Source of the DNA: Lunularia cruciata
Taxonomy: Eukaryota; Streptophyta; Marchantiopsida; Lunulariales; Lunulariaceae
Direction of reading: 5' to 3'
DNA length: 64,000 nucleotides
Assembly (NCBI GenBank): GCA_948567375.1
Contig: OX419759.1
Coordinates: 6,540,744-6,604,743, forward strand
The notes under the pieces were generated by a model that did not search any database, was not told the origin of the DNA, and saw only the letters and a program-made list of their open reading frames with translations. How positions within the stretch are numbered: the first letter of the stretch is position 1; each line of letters opens with the position of its first letter. A program made the position numbers and the translations under genes. This document shows, one piece after another, positions 33,701-47,610 of this stretch.

Positions 33701-34915
33701 GCACCCCTACTTTGCTCTCGTTTTATGGTTGTTAATAGGCCAATTTTGGAGACTTATGTGATCAAGGTGGAGGAGTGATCCTTTTCTCTTTATGTAATGT
33801 TGCAGCAAATGAGAGATGGTCTATCTCCACAAGCACGGGAGGACCTTCCATCCTTTGCTTCACTACCATCAGATTGGACCAGAGCTTTTGCAGTCTTCCT
33901 TGATGGAACGACAATATCAGCATATGCTACATTCTTTCATAGTTGACTTGTCCATTCTTGGGCCACTAGAGCTCATCTTTGCTCTTGCTATAGCAAGGAT
34001 GCATGCTCTTGGATCCTAGCTCAATCATGCATTAGGGCATTTTGACTTGCACCAACCATTTTCTCTACGATGATGAAGTTTTGCCTAGGTTTGGTCCACT
34101 TTTCTACATCTTCATTACTCACTTGTGAGTGTGATTCTAATTTAGATGCAATAGCGATCCATATGACACAATGTCCTTATGGAGGACAAAAGAAAGCTAC
34201 CCATGATTCCATCAAGGATATAGTGTTTGCTATGGTAAGAAAGAGTGGATACTTTGCTTGGAGGGAGCATTCATATTCTTTGCATATGACATGTGTTAGA
34301 GCAGACTTCTACTTAGTTTGAGATGATCAAATGACAATGGCGGATGTTGTCATTATAGATCCTACACTTGATGTAGTTTTGGAAGGAGTGATTACTCATC
34401 TTCTTGGATGGGCAGCGAGTGTAGCAACAGCATGCAAGTCTCCAAGTATAGGAGTATGCAATGAGGTCACCACTTTGTCCTTCTAGCCTTGGAGTTATAT
34501 GGAGCCATGGACATGGCATTCCACACATTTGTTAGAGAGTATGTGAGAGCTTATCATATTAGACACTAGGGTTATCACTCTCACTCTCATACTTTGTAGC
34601 ATACTTTAGGCAACATGTGTCCATTGCTCTATAGAGAGCATTGGCTGATGCAATCTATAGGACAGCAATCACTCTAGGTGATGTTTCCTCAGATACTCCA
34701 TTTTTTTGTAGACCTTACAACTTGCATAGCTTGGATATCTTATGTGCGGTAGGGCAGATATCTCATATCAATTCTATTTGTCCCATTCCACCTCTTTTGT
34801 CTCTCTCTTTCTATGGCTTCATGGGGTCTTCCCATCCTTCTTGTGTTCTAAGTGATCTCCTTTTCACTTTTATGAATGAGCTTGCAACAATGAAAGTGAT
34901 TCTTGTTGCTTAAGA
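30790..34915 (+). mobile_element. Decayed LINE-like (non-LTR) retrotransposon
   Basis: Frame-broken reverse transcriptase on the + strand. Segments in order: GRADIHTLVSWVLGAS and GGIRPIAIGEIFL (about 31.81-31.92 kb), HKFGVAIPRDCDTIPYASR (about 31.98-32.04 kb), then blocks matching LRAAGG and the RQGDPLGGPLFA type (about 32.13-32.31 kb). After the solo LTR the element resumes with DLQVAFG-LS and AFLGSWALLAPLLCSRF-type residues. It ends with a conserved region at 34.10-34.33 kb (CECDSNLDAIAIHMTQCPYG). The reading is from family knowledge: such C-terminal regions follow the RT in an ancient plant non-LTR lineage. Left and right ends are approximate. Many stops show it is dead. Confidence 0.7.
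32613..33375 (-). repeat. Solo LTR of family G1 (copy B) inside the LINE
   Basis: 763 bp, starting TGTAATAATTTGAGG and ending GGTATTACA, with a poly-G run at about 32991-33007. It is flanked on both sides by CCTTG (32608-32612 and 33376-33380), a perfect 5-bp target duplication. LINE sequence continues on each side. Such a solo LTR forms when the two LTRs of a full element recombine and delete the interior. Confidence 0.95.
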
Positions 34916-37900
34916 ATAACGTAAGTTAAGGACCTCTGTTCATTATTCCTTTATATATATAAAAAATTTAGCAAATTTTTTATTCAAATTTAACTCATTA
35001 TTTTTAGAATAAAATATTACTATAGAGTATAAAACAGTTCATTCTTTTTTAATAGTTTAGAATTTTCCTTTCAATCAAATTATTTTAACTTACAAAAATT
35101 TTGCCTTTTCTGTTTTCATTTTTCTGTAATTCAGAAATGATTTTACCCTAATGCTTGGATGCTTGACATCTTAATTCGCTATATTTGTGCAGTAACTTCA
35201 AGACGTGTAAGTTTATGCGGTCCTTTTGAGTGCATTGCAGTAACCTCAAGATGTGCAACGTAGGTAATCAGGAACATTACTATAAGCATATTCTCTTCAG
35301 TACATAAATATTACGACGACGATGGAGCAAAGATAAATTATCTGTATCAAAAGCTCGTAAACTTGATAGAATATTGTGCAATAACTTAGAACTGTGCTTT
35401 AAACCTGAACAGTGGTAAGAAAAGAATACAACCCAAAAAGTAGAATATAATAAAAGATGAGCTGTCACTAGATCAGTGGGTTGATCAGTGGGTTTTTGAT
35501 AAGTAGAACATATCAGAATATTATGTTTGTCATTTTCAATCTAATCCTTATTAGCCGAAATTGCTACCTTCCGAAGTACTACAAAGCGATGGCTTTGGAG
35601 TATTTTCAGTATATATAAACTATCTGGATAGAGTTGCACGTACATTTTCATAAACAAAGAACTGAAGAGACACATCCTTTTGAACTTACAGATTAGAATC
35701 ACACGTTGTGTATCATGTCATGTGGTATGTTACGGAATGTGGTGTAACTCTTCACTATTATATTGGAGACATATACCTTGCGTGAAAATTCAAAAGTCTA
35801 ATTTCTGAATATAGAACACTACAAGAGAATCGTAACTGCAATTTCGTGTACGGACTGTATCGCACTTAATTTTGATGTGTTAAAGGGAGACACATAGTTT
35901 ATCAGTTACTTACCATAAAGGACAGTGACATCAAGGTGATTTGGTTCTCTTAAGAATTTGATAAAAAAGTGTATTCTGATTTTTAAAACAATGCAGGATA
36001 CGAAATGACTTATATCAGGTCAGAATTAAGACAAGACAATAAACCAAGTAACCTATCTTGGTTGAAAAATAATAGGTTTATCAAGGAGAATATCTTATCA
36101 TAAGACATGAACCCTTATGAACTCAATGTTGATTTTCTATGAAGATTTCTTCATTAATTTGGATGTGGAAGTAATAAAAGGAGGGTGCTTTACGAGTGCA
36201 CTAAACAAGAGAAAAATTAAGCACGATACAATAGAATCAACCAAGAAAAGTGTAGAAGAATTAACAGATCTCAAAGAAATATATTTTGGTCTTGCTATTT
36301 CACTCAGCTAGAAAAAAGTGTTAATGCATTCCCATCTCCTTATATTTACCATCAAGTCTCCACAGGAAAATAGAATCTAAAAGATGAAGAAAACCATTCC
36401 TAGAGTCAAATTTGCACATCATAAGGCCCATTTAAATAGTAGTGTTATATCACAACTTCAGGTTATAATTAATTTGGACGGGTATCAAAACATTAAGGAA
36501 ATGTATTCAAAAAGTAACCAGATCAAGCCAACATAATCTAACAACTATGCAACATACGAAAGGAACTCACATGCAAGAGGGTGTAGTACTAAAACCCAGA
36601 AAAGAGATTGTTATCCTTGCATTATAGTTAACACAAAGTAAAACACCAATACCGTACACCAAAGCTCAATTTGTATGTAGTGGCATCACTACGGTTGGTA
36701 CATGGAGGGGAGAAAGATCATGAGACTGAATTCTGACCATTATGAACCTGTTGGATTTGTCCAAAATATGATATATTCTACTAATCTTCTATAGTATTAA
36801 TAGAAAGTATGAAAAGAATTCTAGAAAATTTATATTCATTGAAATGAAAATGAGACCGGTCACATCATGAGACCTGATACAACTTGCACATCATAAGATT
36901 ATGTTGATATCAATTGAACATTAGTTAGGTTGTTGACCAGGCTAAAGACTTTGAGCCTTATTCTACCGGAACACCAAAGAACTTAGCGGGAGTAGCGAAT
37001 TCTTTTTTTGCCATACCATAGATGCTTAGCTAATTTAGCGAACCATCAACCAATTTCAATCAGATATAACTATTTTGTGTTAATTGGTGATGCTTAGTTG
37101 TTACTCATGTTTAAAAAATACAAAGAAATTCTCTAAGACATTTTTGGTAAGCAATGCCAATCTAATTGAGATTTATATTTTCCTTACCTCAAACTTTTAT
37201 GTATTCAAAAACTATAAACTATCACGGAAATTGTAAAACGTTTAGTATTCTTTGTAATAAATCATATCGAAAAATAGTAAGAATTAAAGGTAAAATACCT
37301 ATATCCCATATAAGTATCATAGGAGAAAATAATATGCACTCACAAAAATTTCTAATAATGTTATAGATAAAATTCTAATATAAAAAAAACAAGTAAAAGC
37401 CAAAATCCTAAACTTTAATCTTATTAGATTCCTTGTATTTCAGATGATTTATTACTAGCAAAATGAGCTAGACAAAGAAATTTTGAAAATATTAAGACTG
37501 TCAGATATGATCTAATATAATTTGGATATGATTAATGTATCATAAAATATTCATTTATAGAAATAACTATTTTAATTATATATAAAAATCATATGAAATT
37601 ATTTATATTGATTGAAGAATGTTTTTTTCATGGACTGTTATGAAGTATCACTATTGTATTGTACGACAATCATCAATGTTTATATTTTACCACTTTTTTA
37701 ATTCTTCTCGTATTTATCCAATATAATGTACTAACAATTATTATTATATTTTATATGAAATCTATACCTAAAACCATAGCTTATTCGTTTTGGCTAGTGA
37801 AACAAAACTATAGAGGTATATGCAAGTAATATTAAGGTCCAAACTCTTTCACACCATGAAAATGGTTACTCCTTAATTTTGACAGTTGAAAAATAACTGA

Positions 37901-39040
37901 TCACTTTATTAAATTAACAGAAATTTTTTAACAAGATGATGAGGAACTATGAGATATTTTCTCGTGTTTAGGAGATGGTAATATTTGCCCTTGATGAATC
38001 AGCAGGAAAGACATCATATTGAGAAATCTGATGATATAGTTTGCAATATAAAATAAATACGGTTAATTGTATTTATGCAGGATGAAAAAGAGATTTTACA
38101 GAACAGAATAATAAGAGAACAAATTAGGTAAAGTAATTCATATTTACTTTATAATTCTTCCACTTTAGTTATTATCAAGAGATATGTACTTAATCTTTGA
38201 AAAACTTAATCTACTCCCAACAATTCAATTGATGTTATAGGTTTTATATTCCTACAATATATCCGTAAGATATAGTTAACTTCGTATGAAACCAAAGTGT
38301 TTTTTCATAAATGACATCATACCAAATATATCTCAATTTGAAGTTATTTTCCTCAAGTGAGTGTACACTTTATAACAAAAAGTACATATTTGAACTGACG
38401 ATATGTGTTTTGAAATAATTACATGTAAACATGGTCCAAAATTACACAAAAATTTTATATAGAACCATATTGCATTTTAAACCAATATAAATCCAAAAGA
38501 TTCTGAAAGTTTGAAATTTAGCTTAACCTACTTATTCTTTGGATATTTACCAAACAGATTTACAAGAATTAATAATTTTCAGGAAAATATAAAGTAAGGG
38601 CCAAAGTTCATTTAAATAAAAAAGAATTATTTTATTTAATTATTTAAATACAGTGATTGGAAATGTATTTTATTTCTATTAACAGTATATATTAACAAGT
38701 CATTATAATAGTTAAATGTTTACAAACTCTCTTTGATATCAATACAAATACTATGTATTCTTATCTCTAACATAATATTAATTCCACATTTAATCATTCT
38801 TATTTCTTATGTTAAATTAAAAGAAATCATCTCTACTTCTATAAAGTAGCGATCAAAGGACTGTACATATTGGACAACTAATAAATATAGTCAATGTTAA
38901 ACATTGTTGTCATGACCCACTTCCTCACAAACTTCATCTTTCTTTGCTTTTGATTGTTTTTTTTGCAAATAGTAAAATTAAGGCATCAAGAAAGATCACT
39001 TGTATGGAATAATGATTCAGTTGAGTTGTACCTCCCTGGC
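34916..39040. other. AT-rich region without a supported gene
   Basis: About 4 kb of strongly AT-rich sequence with scattered oligo-A and oligo-T runs. The longest frames are 62-66 codons and match nothing. No LTR of the families named here and no repeat block was recognised. Confidence 0.5.
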
Positions 39041-39049
39041 ATAGAGGGA

Positions 39050-42000
39050 CAAGGTGCCTCAAAAAAATGTACTTTTGAGATCATATGATGAGAATGATGC
39101 CATACCAATTTTGAATACGGGCCCATTTCATTTTAGTTCCATGGAGCCTACAAACATGACCGCCAAACAAAATGAACCACTCCACAACAAGGAAGCCATG
39201 ACTTCACAAAATTCTTTAGGACAACGAGGGATGCAGCTAATTGTTGACAATACAAAACTCCACCAATTTTTGTTGCCATTTCAAGATCACACAAAAAGAA
39301 AAACGTGCTACCAAAGAGACATTGGCTACCATTTTGTGCCCAAGCTCATGTGTACAACATACAATCACAACCCTTCACCGACCAGTGCAATGGACAAAGG
39401 ATAAAACCCACTATGTTGAGACTATAAAAACCCAACCTGTGAGTCAAATCTTTTTGTATTCTCACTTTTCACTTTCATTTTTTCAATTCTTGTGTTTCAT
39501 CTCTCTACGGCCAACATTTCCTATGATGTCGTTTGAGAATTTTCCAACTCTAATTGAAATCTTTTTCTATGAATATCGAGAGCTAAGGAAGTGGAATTGT
39601 GGGAGTGGATCAATGAATTATATTGTGAAGCAAATTCAAAAATTCAATTATGATAGGATGCACTCCTAGGAGTAGAATTAAGTTGAGGCAAGGTAAAGTA
39701 GTAGAAATATTGAACAAACTCCTTGAGATTTTTGAGTAGGGATTGTATTGTCAAACCAACAACATCAAGAAGAGGAAAATATACTTCTTATTGTGGGATT
39801 GGAGTCTTGTGGATGTAGCCATGTTACATGAAATTTTCGCAAATGTATAGAATTTGAGTAGGAACTTGTTACAAGGATGTCTCATGATGTGGATGGAGGA
39901 TCACTAGCAATGGATGTTGGGCGTAGATAGCTCCCCATTTGGGGATATTCACATAGATACTCTACATGGTCATTCCAACAAACAATTGAAGGGGATAATC
40001 AACCGCTCATTTGTTGGGAGAAATCTATGAATAGGTACAAGATCAAGACATGAAGGACTCAACTCATTAAAAAATTACCAAAAAAATAATGTGGTTGTTT
40101 TTCTCAAAAAAATAAATTATGTTAACCAAAACTAGACCATCTTCTTCCAACTTGCACATGAGTAGAAGCCAATGAGTTGGGCCAAGATGTTTAATAAGCA
40201 AGTCATCAAGTTGGAAGATATGATAGAAGGTTTTGACACCATCATGCCCCCCTTCATTGTTCATTTCTACATTGGCTTAAATATTTTGACATACAAAGAG
40301 AAGGAGAAGTTCTTGTTTCACTTGCACCACCAGCTTACTTCAGCAGAGACCTAGGCGTGCTTAAGGAGATTACCAAATAGCACAACATAGACAAAGATTA
40401 TGCTCAAACAAGGAAGTTTGTTTGAGTGGTGGAAATATACAACTTGATTACAATTCATAGGAAGACTCTTGTCCCTCATGCTAAGGTACAAGCCTCCAAG
40501 AAACAAAAATGACCTCAAGAGGTGGAATCTTTGTCAAAGGATAGCAAGAGTAAGACCAAGATGTACAAGTCAACTCATAAGGAAGGTCTGCCACAAGGAC
40601 AAGAGGTGCCTAAAAAAGGGGTTTCTAGTGCTACCTAGAGCATAAAGTTGGGGAGCAAAGGGTCCTTCATACAAATTTTGTCATCCATGGTAAATGACAA
40701 GAGAGAGGAACCAAATGATGAAACTAAGTCATCTCCCGTGCTTATAAAAAATGAAGTACATCCAATGGACAAGGAGAAGATGCAAGTGGTAGAACTTGCA
40801 TCTTCTCCTTGTCCGTTGGCTCCTAACAAAGGAGAGGCCTTGCATTATGAGACAAAAAGATGAACAAAATGGATTGCTTGGTAGCATATCTTGTAAAAGG
40901 GACTAGAAGATGAACAAGAATGACATTATCATAAATGCAAACCTTCCTCAAACAACAAACAAGGTAAGCATTACCAAGGAAGCAGCTCTGGCTCACAAAG
41001 CATAAGAGAAGAATGTTCCAAGTCATGATAAGAAGCCCAAGCCCAAAACAAAGAAGGCACTACAAAGACAATTGGGCAAGGATGGCAATTCTATTCCTTG
41101 GCTAATGATTGCCTTTACCATTCATAACATAACCTTGATGATAGAAGCTTTAGAAGAGATTTTTTCCATTATACCAAAAGTTGGATCCAAAGATGAAAGA
41201 ACCATTGACCCTTGTATACCACTTGCATTACCTAGTCCATACAAAACAAGCAAGAAGGATAAGGAGAGTGATGAGCATCTAGAGGAATTCCATAGGGAGG
41301 AACTAAAATGGCAAGAGGAATACAAATATATCATCCAAGGGTTGAAGAAGGAGATTGACAATTATAGCATGCATATCTTCCACCAATGAACTCAACACTA
41401 ATTTTTGGTCTCCTCTTTATGAGACCCAAAATTAGGAAGACAAACGTGTTGTGCTATAAAACAAGCTAGAAAATGGCCCAAGTTGATACAAAGGTAGTGG
41501 AGACTAGATATGAAAATATGAAATAGCTAACTGACCTTTGCATATCTAACCCACCCACCAACCTCAATGACAACAAGAGAAGGTGTTGGAGCAAGAAAAG
41601 AAGATTTGTAAAGAGATGATCAACAAATTCAACATCAAACAAGCCAATATGGAGACCAAATAAGTGGAGTTGCTCATAACTATTGGGTAGACAACCACTC
41701 AACTACTTAGCTAGCTGGAGTGCATGGCCAATAAAAGCTCTCAACAAACAAAGGCAAAGGATCTATGTAGTCAAATTGACACACTAGAGAGGAAGATGTA
41801 CACAAGCAAGCAACTCAAGTTGTTGTCTAACAAAACTCCAGAACCACACTAATGCCAAGTTCATAGAGGCTCAAACTAGCTTTGAATGAATTGTGGATGG
41901 CTACAAAGAGGAGCTCATGGACCTCATTCCCATTTGCAAGGGAGATAAGAGTTTGTCCCAAGCACCACTTGCCCCTCTTGCCAAGGAATAACAAATGGAG

Positions 42001-42050
42001 CCTAGTCTTATAAAAATAACCATGGTTCTTTTCATTCACTAGTGATGGGA
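39050..42050 (+). pseudogene. Unrecognised coding repeat R3, copy P
   Basis: A broken coding region on the + strand, homologous to copies Q (56.4-58.6 kb) and R (60.2-63.3 kb). Recognisable blocks: VDVAMLHEIFANV (about 39.81 kb), LGVDSSPFGDIHIDTL (about 39.91 kb), LKNYQKNNVVVFL (about 40.07 kb) and PFIVHFYIGLNILTYKEKEK (about 40.25 kb). Charged, Lys/Glu-rich segments follow, some of coiled-coil type (EELKWQEEYKYIIQGLKKEI near 41.3 kb). Stops and frameshifts are frequent. I do not recognise the family. A gag-like or structural protein of a non-autonomous element, or a decayed host gene family, are both possible. Confidence 0.55.
40762..40819. repeat. Near-perfect 26-bp hairpin inside R3 copy P
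   Basis: 40762-40787 is reverse-complementary to 40794-40819 with one mismatch and a 6-base loop. The arm reads CCAA(T/C)GGACAAGGAG and continues AAGATGCAAGT. It lies inside a 71-codon open frame, so both strands of the arm stay readable. Copies Q and R show no equivalent that I could see. Confidence 0.92.
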
Positions 42051-45000
42051 TGTTGCTTTATACACATTGTTAGCATTTTTGTTTTCATAGAATTAGGAAG
42101 TTTATGGATGTACATACTTTGTAAATAGGTGCCCGGGCTAACATGAGAAGTAGTGTTAATATGTTGGAGGTTGACTACTTTGATTGAGTTGATTATAGCT
42201 ATAACTAACTAACTACCAGTAGGTTTAGGGTTAGGGATAAGATATGATCAAGGTTGAGTGGTTTAGATGTACTTAGGAAATTTCCATCCACTATAGCTAT
42301 TGGATCTTTCCATGGCCAAGTTTGAAATATAAAAAAAAATCTTAGGCTTGTTGTTCATTGGGTCCATTTGGTGCATTTTTTTGCAAGTAAATACAAAGTT
42401 TATCTATGAAGACTCGTAAGTCAGTGTATGTGTATTAGTTTGCCCTTTGAATGCATGATTGTATGCTCAAAACATCAAAAAAGTGCAACCACATAGAAAA
42501 CACAGAGGATGGGCTCCCATCAAGCTGTACAAGGGTGAGACAAAATAGGTAATATAAGGCTAAGCCCCAATAAGCCCCACTCAAAAAATCTAAGAGTGAT
42601 GAATCTTGAGGTATGAACCAAACCCTAGAGTGTGGTCATACATTTGTGTGGAACTAGAGTGCATAACTCTAAGATTATGGCTAGAATCAATAGTAATATT
42701 GTGGTATCCACATTTTTCATTTTGGACAAGTTTTGAAGAAGAAGTGTCTTGTTGAAACCAAATTGAAACCAAATGGAGAAGAAATGAGTGGAAACTTGTA
42801 TTTTGATCAAGCCCAAGGAAGTCGACTTCATGTAAGAGGAAGAAGAGTTTGGACTGGATCACACCCAAAGAAGCTTACTTTGTGTCAGAGGAGGAAAAAT
42901 CTCGGATCAGACGCCAAAGGAGAGCAGACCCGAAGGAGGAAGAGAAGTTGCAGGTCAAGATTCTTGCGGGAGCCATATCTTAGTGACAACAAGTCCAAAT
43001 CGTGCGTGCTATATCTTGTTTGAAACATCTTGTTCAGGGCTTTCTATTGCTACAAAAATTGCAGAGTTTAAAGGTTTTTTAGCAAAAGTTAAAAGCATTT
43101 GAAGTTTTGGGAGTAGATGTACAAAGTAGTTTAGTGTCTTCGGGTTGGTGTCTTTGGGTCAATCCGACTTCGGTCTTTGGACTTACATGACTTTGGGTCT
43201 AAAGACTTTGCCTCAAGACAAATATGATTCAACCTAAGGTAGTCGGACCTCTGAGTGCAGCGAAGGTGACTTCAGGAATCTTTGCAGAGGCATTAGAGGA
43301 AGTTAGAGTAAGGAAAATAAGTTTATTAGGATACCCATGACTTCAATTTTAGTTCTGATTGAATATAGGAGAGAATTAGAAGAGAAATAGCAGTAGTGAG
43401 TGAACCCGAAGTGCAGGAATAGACAATAAGTGTCTTTGGGTTAGTAACATGAGTGATTAGGGGAAAGTGGGTTGCAAATTGAAGGCGTAGATAGTATACC
43501 CATGTTTTCAATTACAATTCTTGATGAATATATAGTGGAATTAGTAAAGGAATTGATAGTAGCTAGACCCGAAGTTGCAGAAGTAAGAGTGCAGGTGTCT
43601 TTGGATTTGACATTTGATATTTTAGAGAAGAGTGGGTTGGGAGATAGAGATTTAGATGGATTACTTGTGATGGGAATTGTAGATCAGAGTGAAGAAGTAG
43701 TAAAATTGGTAGAAGATGTAGGAATTATGAAACCCGAGGATAGAGCAATAGGAAGTAAAGTTACTTTGGGATCGGGTTTGAAAGCTTAAGAAGAAGTAGA
43801 CATTGGATTGGATTAGTAACCGATTTGAGATTTGAATAGTCAGATATGAAGAGGTGCATTGTCATTTTGGATTGGCAAGTTTTGTAGAGTCATTAGGAAG
43901 AGGTACATTAGGAAGATAATTGTTGATTGCTTCATTATTTAAGAGTGGCATTTGCAGTCTTATGTTGTTCAGTGCTCATAATTTCTGAGAATAGATAAAG
44001 CGAAGTGTTGTGAAGCAGTGCTCTTTGCTTGAGCTTGATTCCGAGTATCAACTTTGCAATTGTGTTTGTAAGTGTGTGAAGAAATTTGAAGTGCAAGTCA
44101 ATGTGTCTATGGATGTTGGATTCTACATCCTTGATCTTCATTCTGTGTGTTTGATCCTAAATGAAGTGCAATCAAAGCAATGCGTTGACAAATTTGAGAG
44201 GAATTGTAGTGTTGGTAGTATTCTGCATTTGTGAGTGTAGTGCGAAGTTGATGTGAAGCAATTTTGATTGAGGAAGTTGTGCCTTCAATGGAGGGGTGGA
44301 ACACAATTCTGAGGCAAAGTCATTTTGTAGTGAAGTGCTGTTTTGGGAGAGCCTAAATCATCACAATCAAGATTGTTTGGAAAGAGTTGAAGAAGTTGTG
44401 ATTAAGGAGTGTGAATTCTTGACAAGACTGAGAATTAGTGCTTGTTATTCTCTTCTGGGTGTGGTTTCTACCTGAGAGATTAAAGACGCAACCAAGAAGA
44501 ACTACATGTTACTATTTGACTTTGTATTTGACCAATTCTGACTTATATCTCTGCATGAACGAACTTTACTTACCCGATTACCGCAAAAGTGATATTTGCC
44601 GGGTTGTCACAAATATAGTAATGGGACTATGTAGATTTGGTGTCTGGTCAAGTAATACCCTTATGTATGATTAAGTACCATAGATAGTTTTCAGACTCTC
44701 ATAACCTCATGCCTTTTGGGAAGTGTACAATTTGTGGGGTATTGTTAAAGTCTTCAAAGTGATGGAAATTATGAAACCTCTAACTCCATTTTCATCATCA
44801 TACCTATTTGTGTAAGATGGTAGTGGGTTGCATTTAGTATGTCTTGAGGTGAGAATAACATGCAAATTGTAGCTCCTACAAACCACACTTTGGTAGTTTG
44901 AAGCTTGGATGGATGATTAGTGAACAAAGAGCTTTTTGAAGAAACTAACCTCTGTTATGAATGAACCATCTCTTCTTAGGAATCCCTTGGATTCAACCTT

Positions 45001-46750
45001 CTAGCACAAAAAAGAGTAGATTGCTTAGAGTTTTGTAGAATCACTCATTTTGGTGACATTACCTTTTTTTGGGCATGATGTTGCCCAAGAGGTTAAATAT
45101 GGAATAATAGATTATCATCCTTGTGACCCTATTTGTCTCATTTTAGTCATTTCCAGCCCATATCCCTAAATGAACAACTATTCTTACCAATTATACCATA
45201 AGTACATCAATATTGAGTCACCACAATTGTTATACATGAAATGATCAAAATAGTAAAAATTCCTCCAACATGATACAAAGTTGCAATTTCAATAAATTTT
45301 GGTACAAAATTACCATGTTTTAGTCTGATTTACCATATTTGGGGGTAAAAAATTACTATATTGGACCTCCAAATAGTAAATTTTTCAAAGAAGTCATCTC
45401 ATATTTTGAGTTTCAAGATGTTCATGCAATTAATTGTTAATTATACTTGTACTCTAAGATGATTTAAGGATTTAAATTAGGATAACATAAAAATTATCCA
45501 TGACTTAAGAAGCTTCTACATCTCATTGGTTGGACTTGCTCAAGTACCTACTATTATCTGCTCATCTAGTAAATTATAATGTGTCTTAACACAACATATG
45601 ACTTGTACAAGCTTCTACCACTTATGTAGTACTTTGCACATACCTCTATCTTATAAAAACTACTGGAAAATCAAGCAATGATATTCTTGCCTAGCAAGAA
45701 CTTGGATTTGACCAACTAAAATCAAGCATTGCTTTTTAGTTAAATCATGAGCCTCATAAAAGATTTCAAAATTTGTGTTCAATATCTAAATCAACCCATA
45801 CAAGGATTTGTGACTCAACATGCAATCCATGCATTCATTCACTCTGACCACTCACAGAATGCTTTCATGTAGGAAAAGTTGCATATAATGCACTTCTCTC
45901 TTTATTGATTGCATATATAAAGTTGTAGCTCATCTATCTTACACAAAAATGACAATGAAAAAGGGTACCCATGGCTTTATAGCCACTCTATTTATTTTAT
46001 AAAACTATCAACCTTTCTAATTGGTTACTCCTAAGAACCCTATGAAGGAGTTGAATGCTTCACCAGTTTAATTTGATTTCTACCTCTGAATCTCATCATA
46101 GTTGCTTAAATCTGATTATGCTTAAAAATCATATAACTAATTTTGACCGAATCTTATCAACCTTTACCATGAAATCATAAGAGAATTATTATAGAATAAG
46201 TCTCCAACTATGGAAATGCTACTAGATATATCTATTATTACTAATCTTGTTTCCAAGTGAGGAGAGAGGGATGATATAAATTGCTTCACAATCTGCAATC
46301 TAGGACATATAACTCCTCATCCAACTTCTCTTGTAAATTGATCTTTATGCCTTAAGTTGGTTTGCATGCACTTAATAAAGAACTTGGTATCTCTTTGTGG
46401 TACCCACACAATTTTACAAAATTTTATTTATTTCTCTTGTTTTCATAAGGAAATGGTAGGATGATTTCTTGTTAGGGGAAGGAACTTGATAGTTGAGTTC
46501 CTTTGGAGTTTTTTTTGTACATGCAATGGTACAAAGGAAAAGTATAAAGGTATTGGGACTTTGAAGGAAGAATGCCAAACGAGCAAAGTTTGATGGATGG
46601 TTGGAGGGAAAGGAGTCAAGTACAAAGGACTTTGGACCCAAGGATTGTATGTTGATTGAATGCTCCATCACTTGAATAAAAACTGCAATCAAAGACTATT
46701 CATATTCACTAAAAAAGATATTTGTATGGAGAGTGATTTCTCACCCAAAG
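42051..46750. other. Spacer with unidentified fragments
   Basis: No recognised gene. At 43472-43789 + a 105-codon frame is rich in Val, Glu and Asp and contains one unit of the duplication at 43336-43640. From about 44.68 to 46.75 kb the sequence is AT-rich with no supported feature. The region may contain more of the R3 element or of unrelated repeats, but I found no firm match. Confidence 0.4.
43336..43640. repeat. Diverged direct duplication, about 160-bp period
   Basis: The block 'cccatgacttcaatttta' near 43335, with 'gaacccgaagtgcaggaa' and 'gtgtctttgg', recurs from about 43499 as 'cccatgttttcaattaca', 'gacccgaagttgcagaag' and 'gtgtctttgg'. Both are followed by 'gtgggttg'. Confidence 0.65.
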
Positions 46751-47160
46751 TGTAACAATATAGAGTTTATAGATGAGTTAGGCAAGACTAATGAAGTAGC
46801 AAATAGGCCAAATTAGCCAAGAATTATAAAATATTTATAAAGAATCTAAGAAGCTTCTTGGTACCTTCCAAGTATGTTATGTGCGTGCCAAGTTGCAACT
46901 TCTAGGAGGAAGCTTCTTGGGAAGTTTCTTGATTGGCTTAGCTTGCACGCCAAGTAGGTGGCTTTTAGAAGAAAACTTGGCTTGCACTCTAAGAAAGTGG
47001 TTTTCAAGAAGCTTCATGAGAAGCTCCCAAGAGCCTTGTATGTTTCCTATAAATACCAAAGCCCAAGCTCATGCTAGGCATTTGGAGTTTCCTTCATTCA
47101 AGAATCCCAATGTGATCTTTCACTCTTCCATTTTCTTATTTCTCTCCATGATCTTTTACA
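46751..47160 (+). repeat. 5' LTR of element E2
   Basis: 410 bp, TGTAACAATATAGAG to CTTTTACA. It contains many 'gaagcttcttgg' and 'gcttgcac' words. Homologous to 55812-56270 (+) and to 63789-64000 (minus). Confidence 0.88.
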
Positions 47161-47161
47161 T

Positions 47162-47173
47162 TGGCATTAGAGC
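47162..47173 (+). promoter_or_regulatory. Primer binding site of element E2
   Basis: Reads TGGCATTAGAGC, 10 of 12 bases like the initiator tRNA-Met site, directly after the 5' LTR. Confidence 0.8.
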
Positions 47174-47610
47174 AAGAATGAAATGGATGGAATGTATGGA
47201 TCACTAAATCCATTTGCACCAAACTAGGTTTTCATGTCCATATAATACCCAAGCATCATTTCACATAGTTCATCATCTCATACTTTGGGTAGAATTTGTC
47301 TAAATGTGATCACCTTTGTCCAATGAAATCTTGGTACTTCCAATTATAACTTATGGGGAATGGTAGATATGTTGCATCTACATGTTAACTTAGATAAATT
47401 TTATGTAGTTTGATAGAGTAGTAACCATGGTGACAATGCCTAAAGTTAGCAATGCCCAAAGTTATCATTGCTATGCAATAGAAATCAAGCAGCTTACTTG
47501 CTTGTCGGAAGAATAAGATCATCAAAGACTAGAGCATATAAAGAGAGCACCATTTCAAGAAAGAGAAGAGCAAATCCAAATTTTGAAATCCAAGGTATTT
47601 GAAGACAAGA

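Noticed and set aside
36117-36311. 64-codon frame in the AT-rich desert
   Set aside because: Short, no homology recognised, typical of chance frames in AT-rich DNA.
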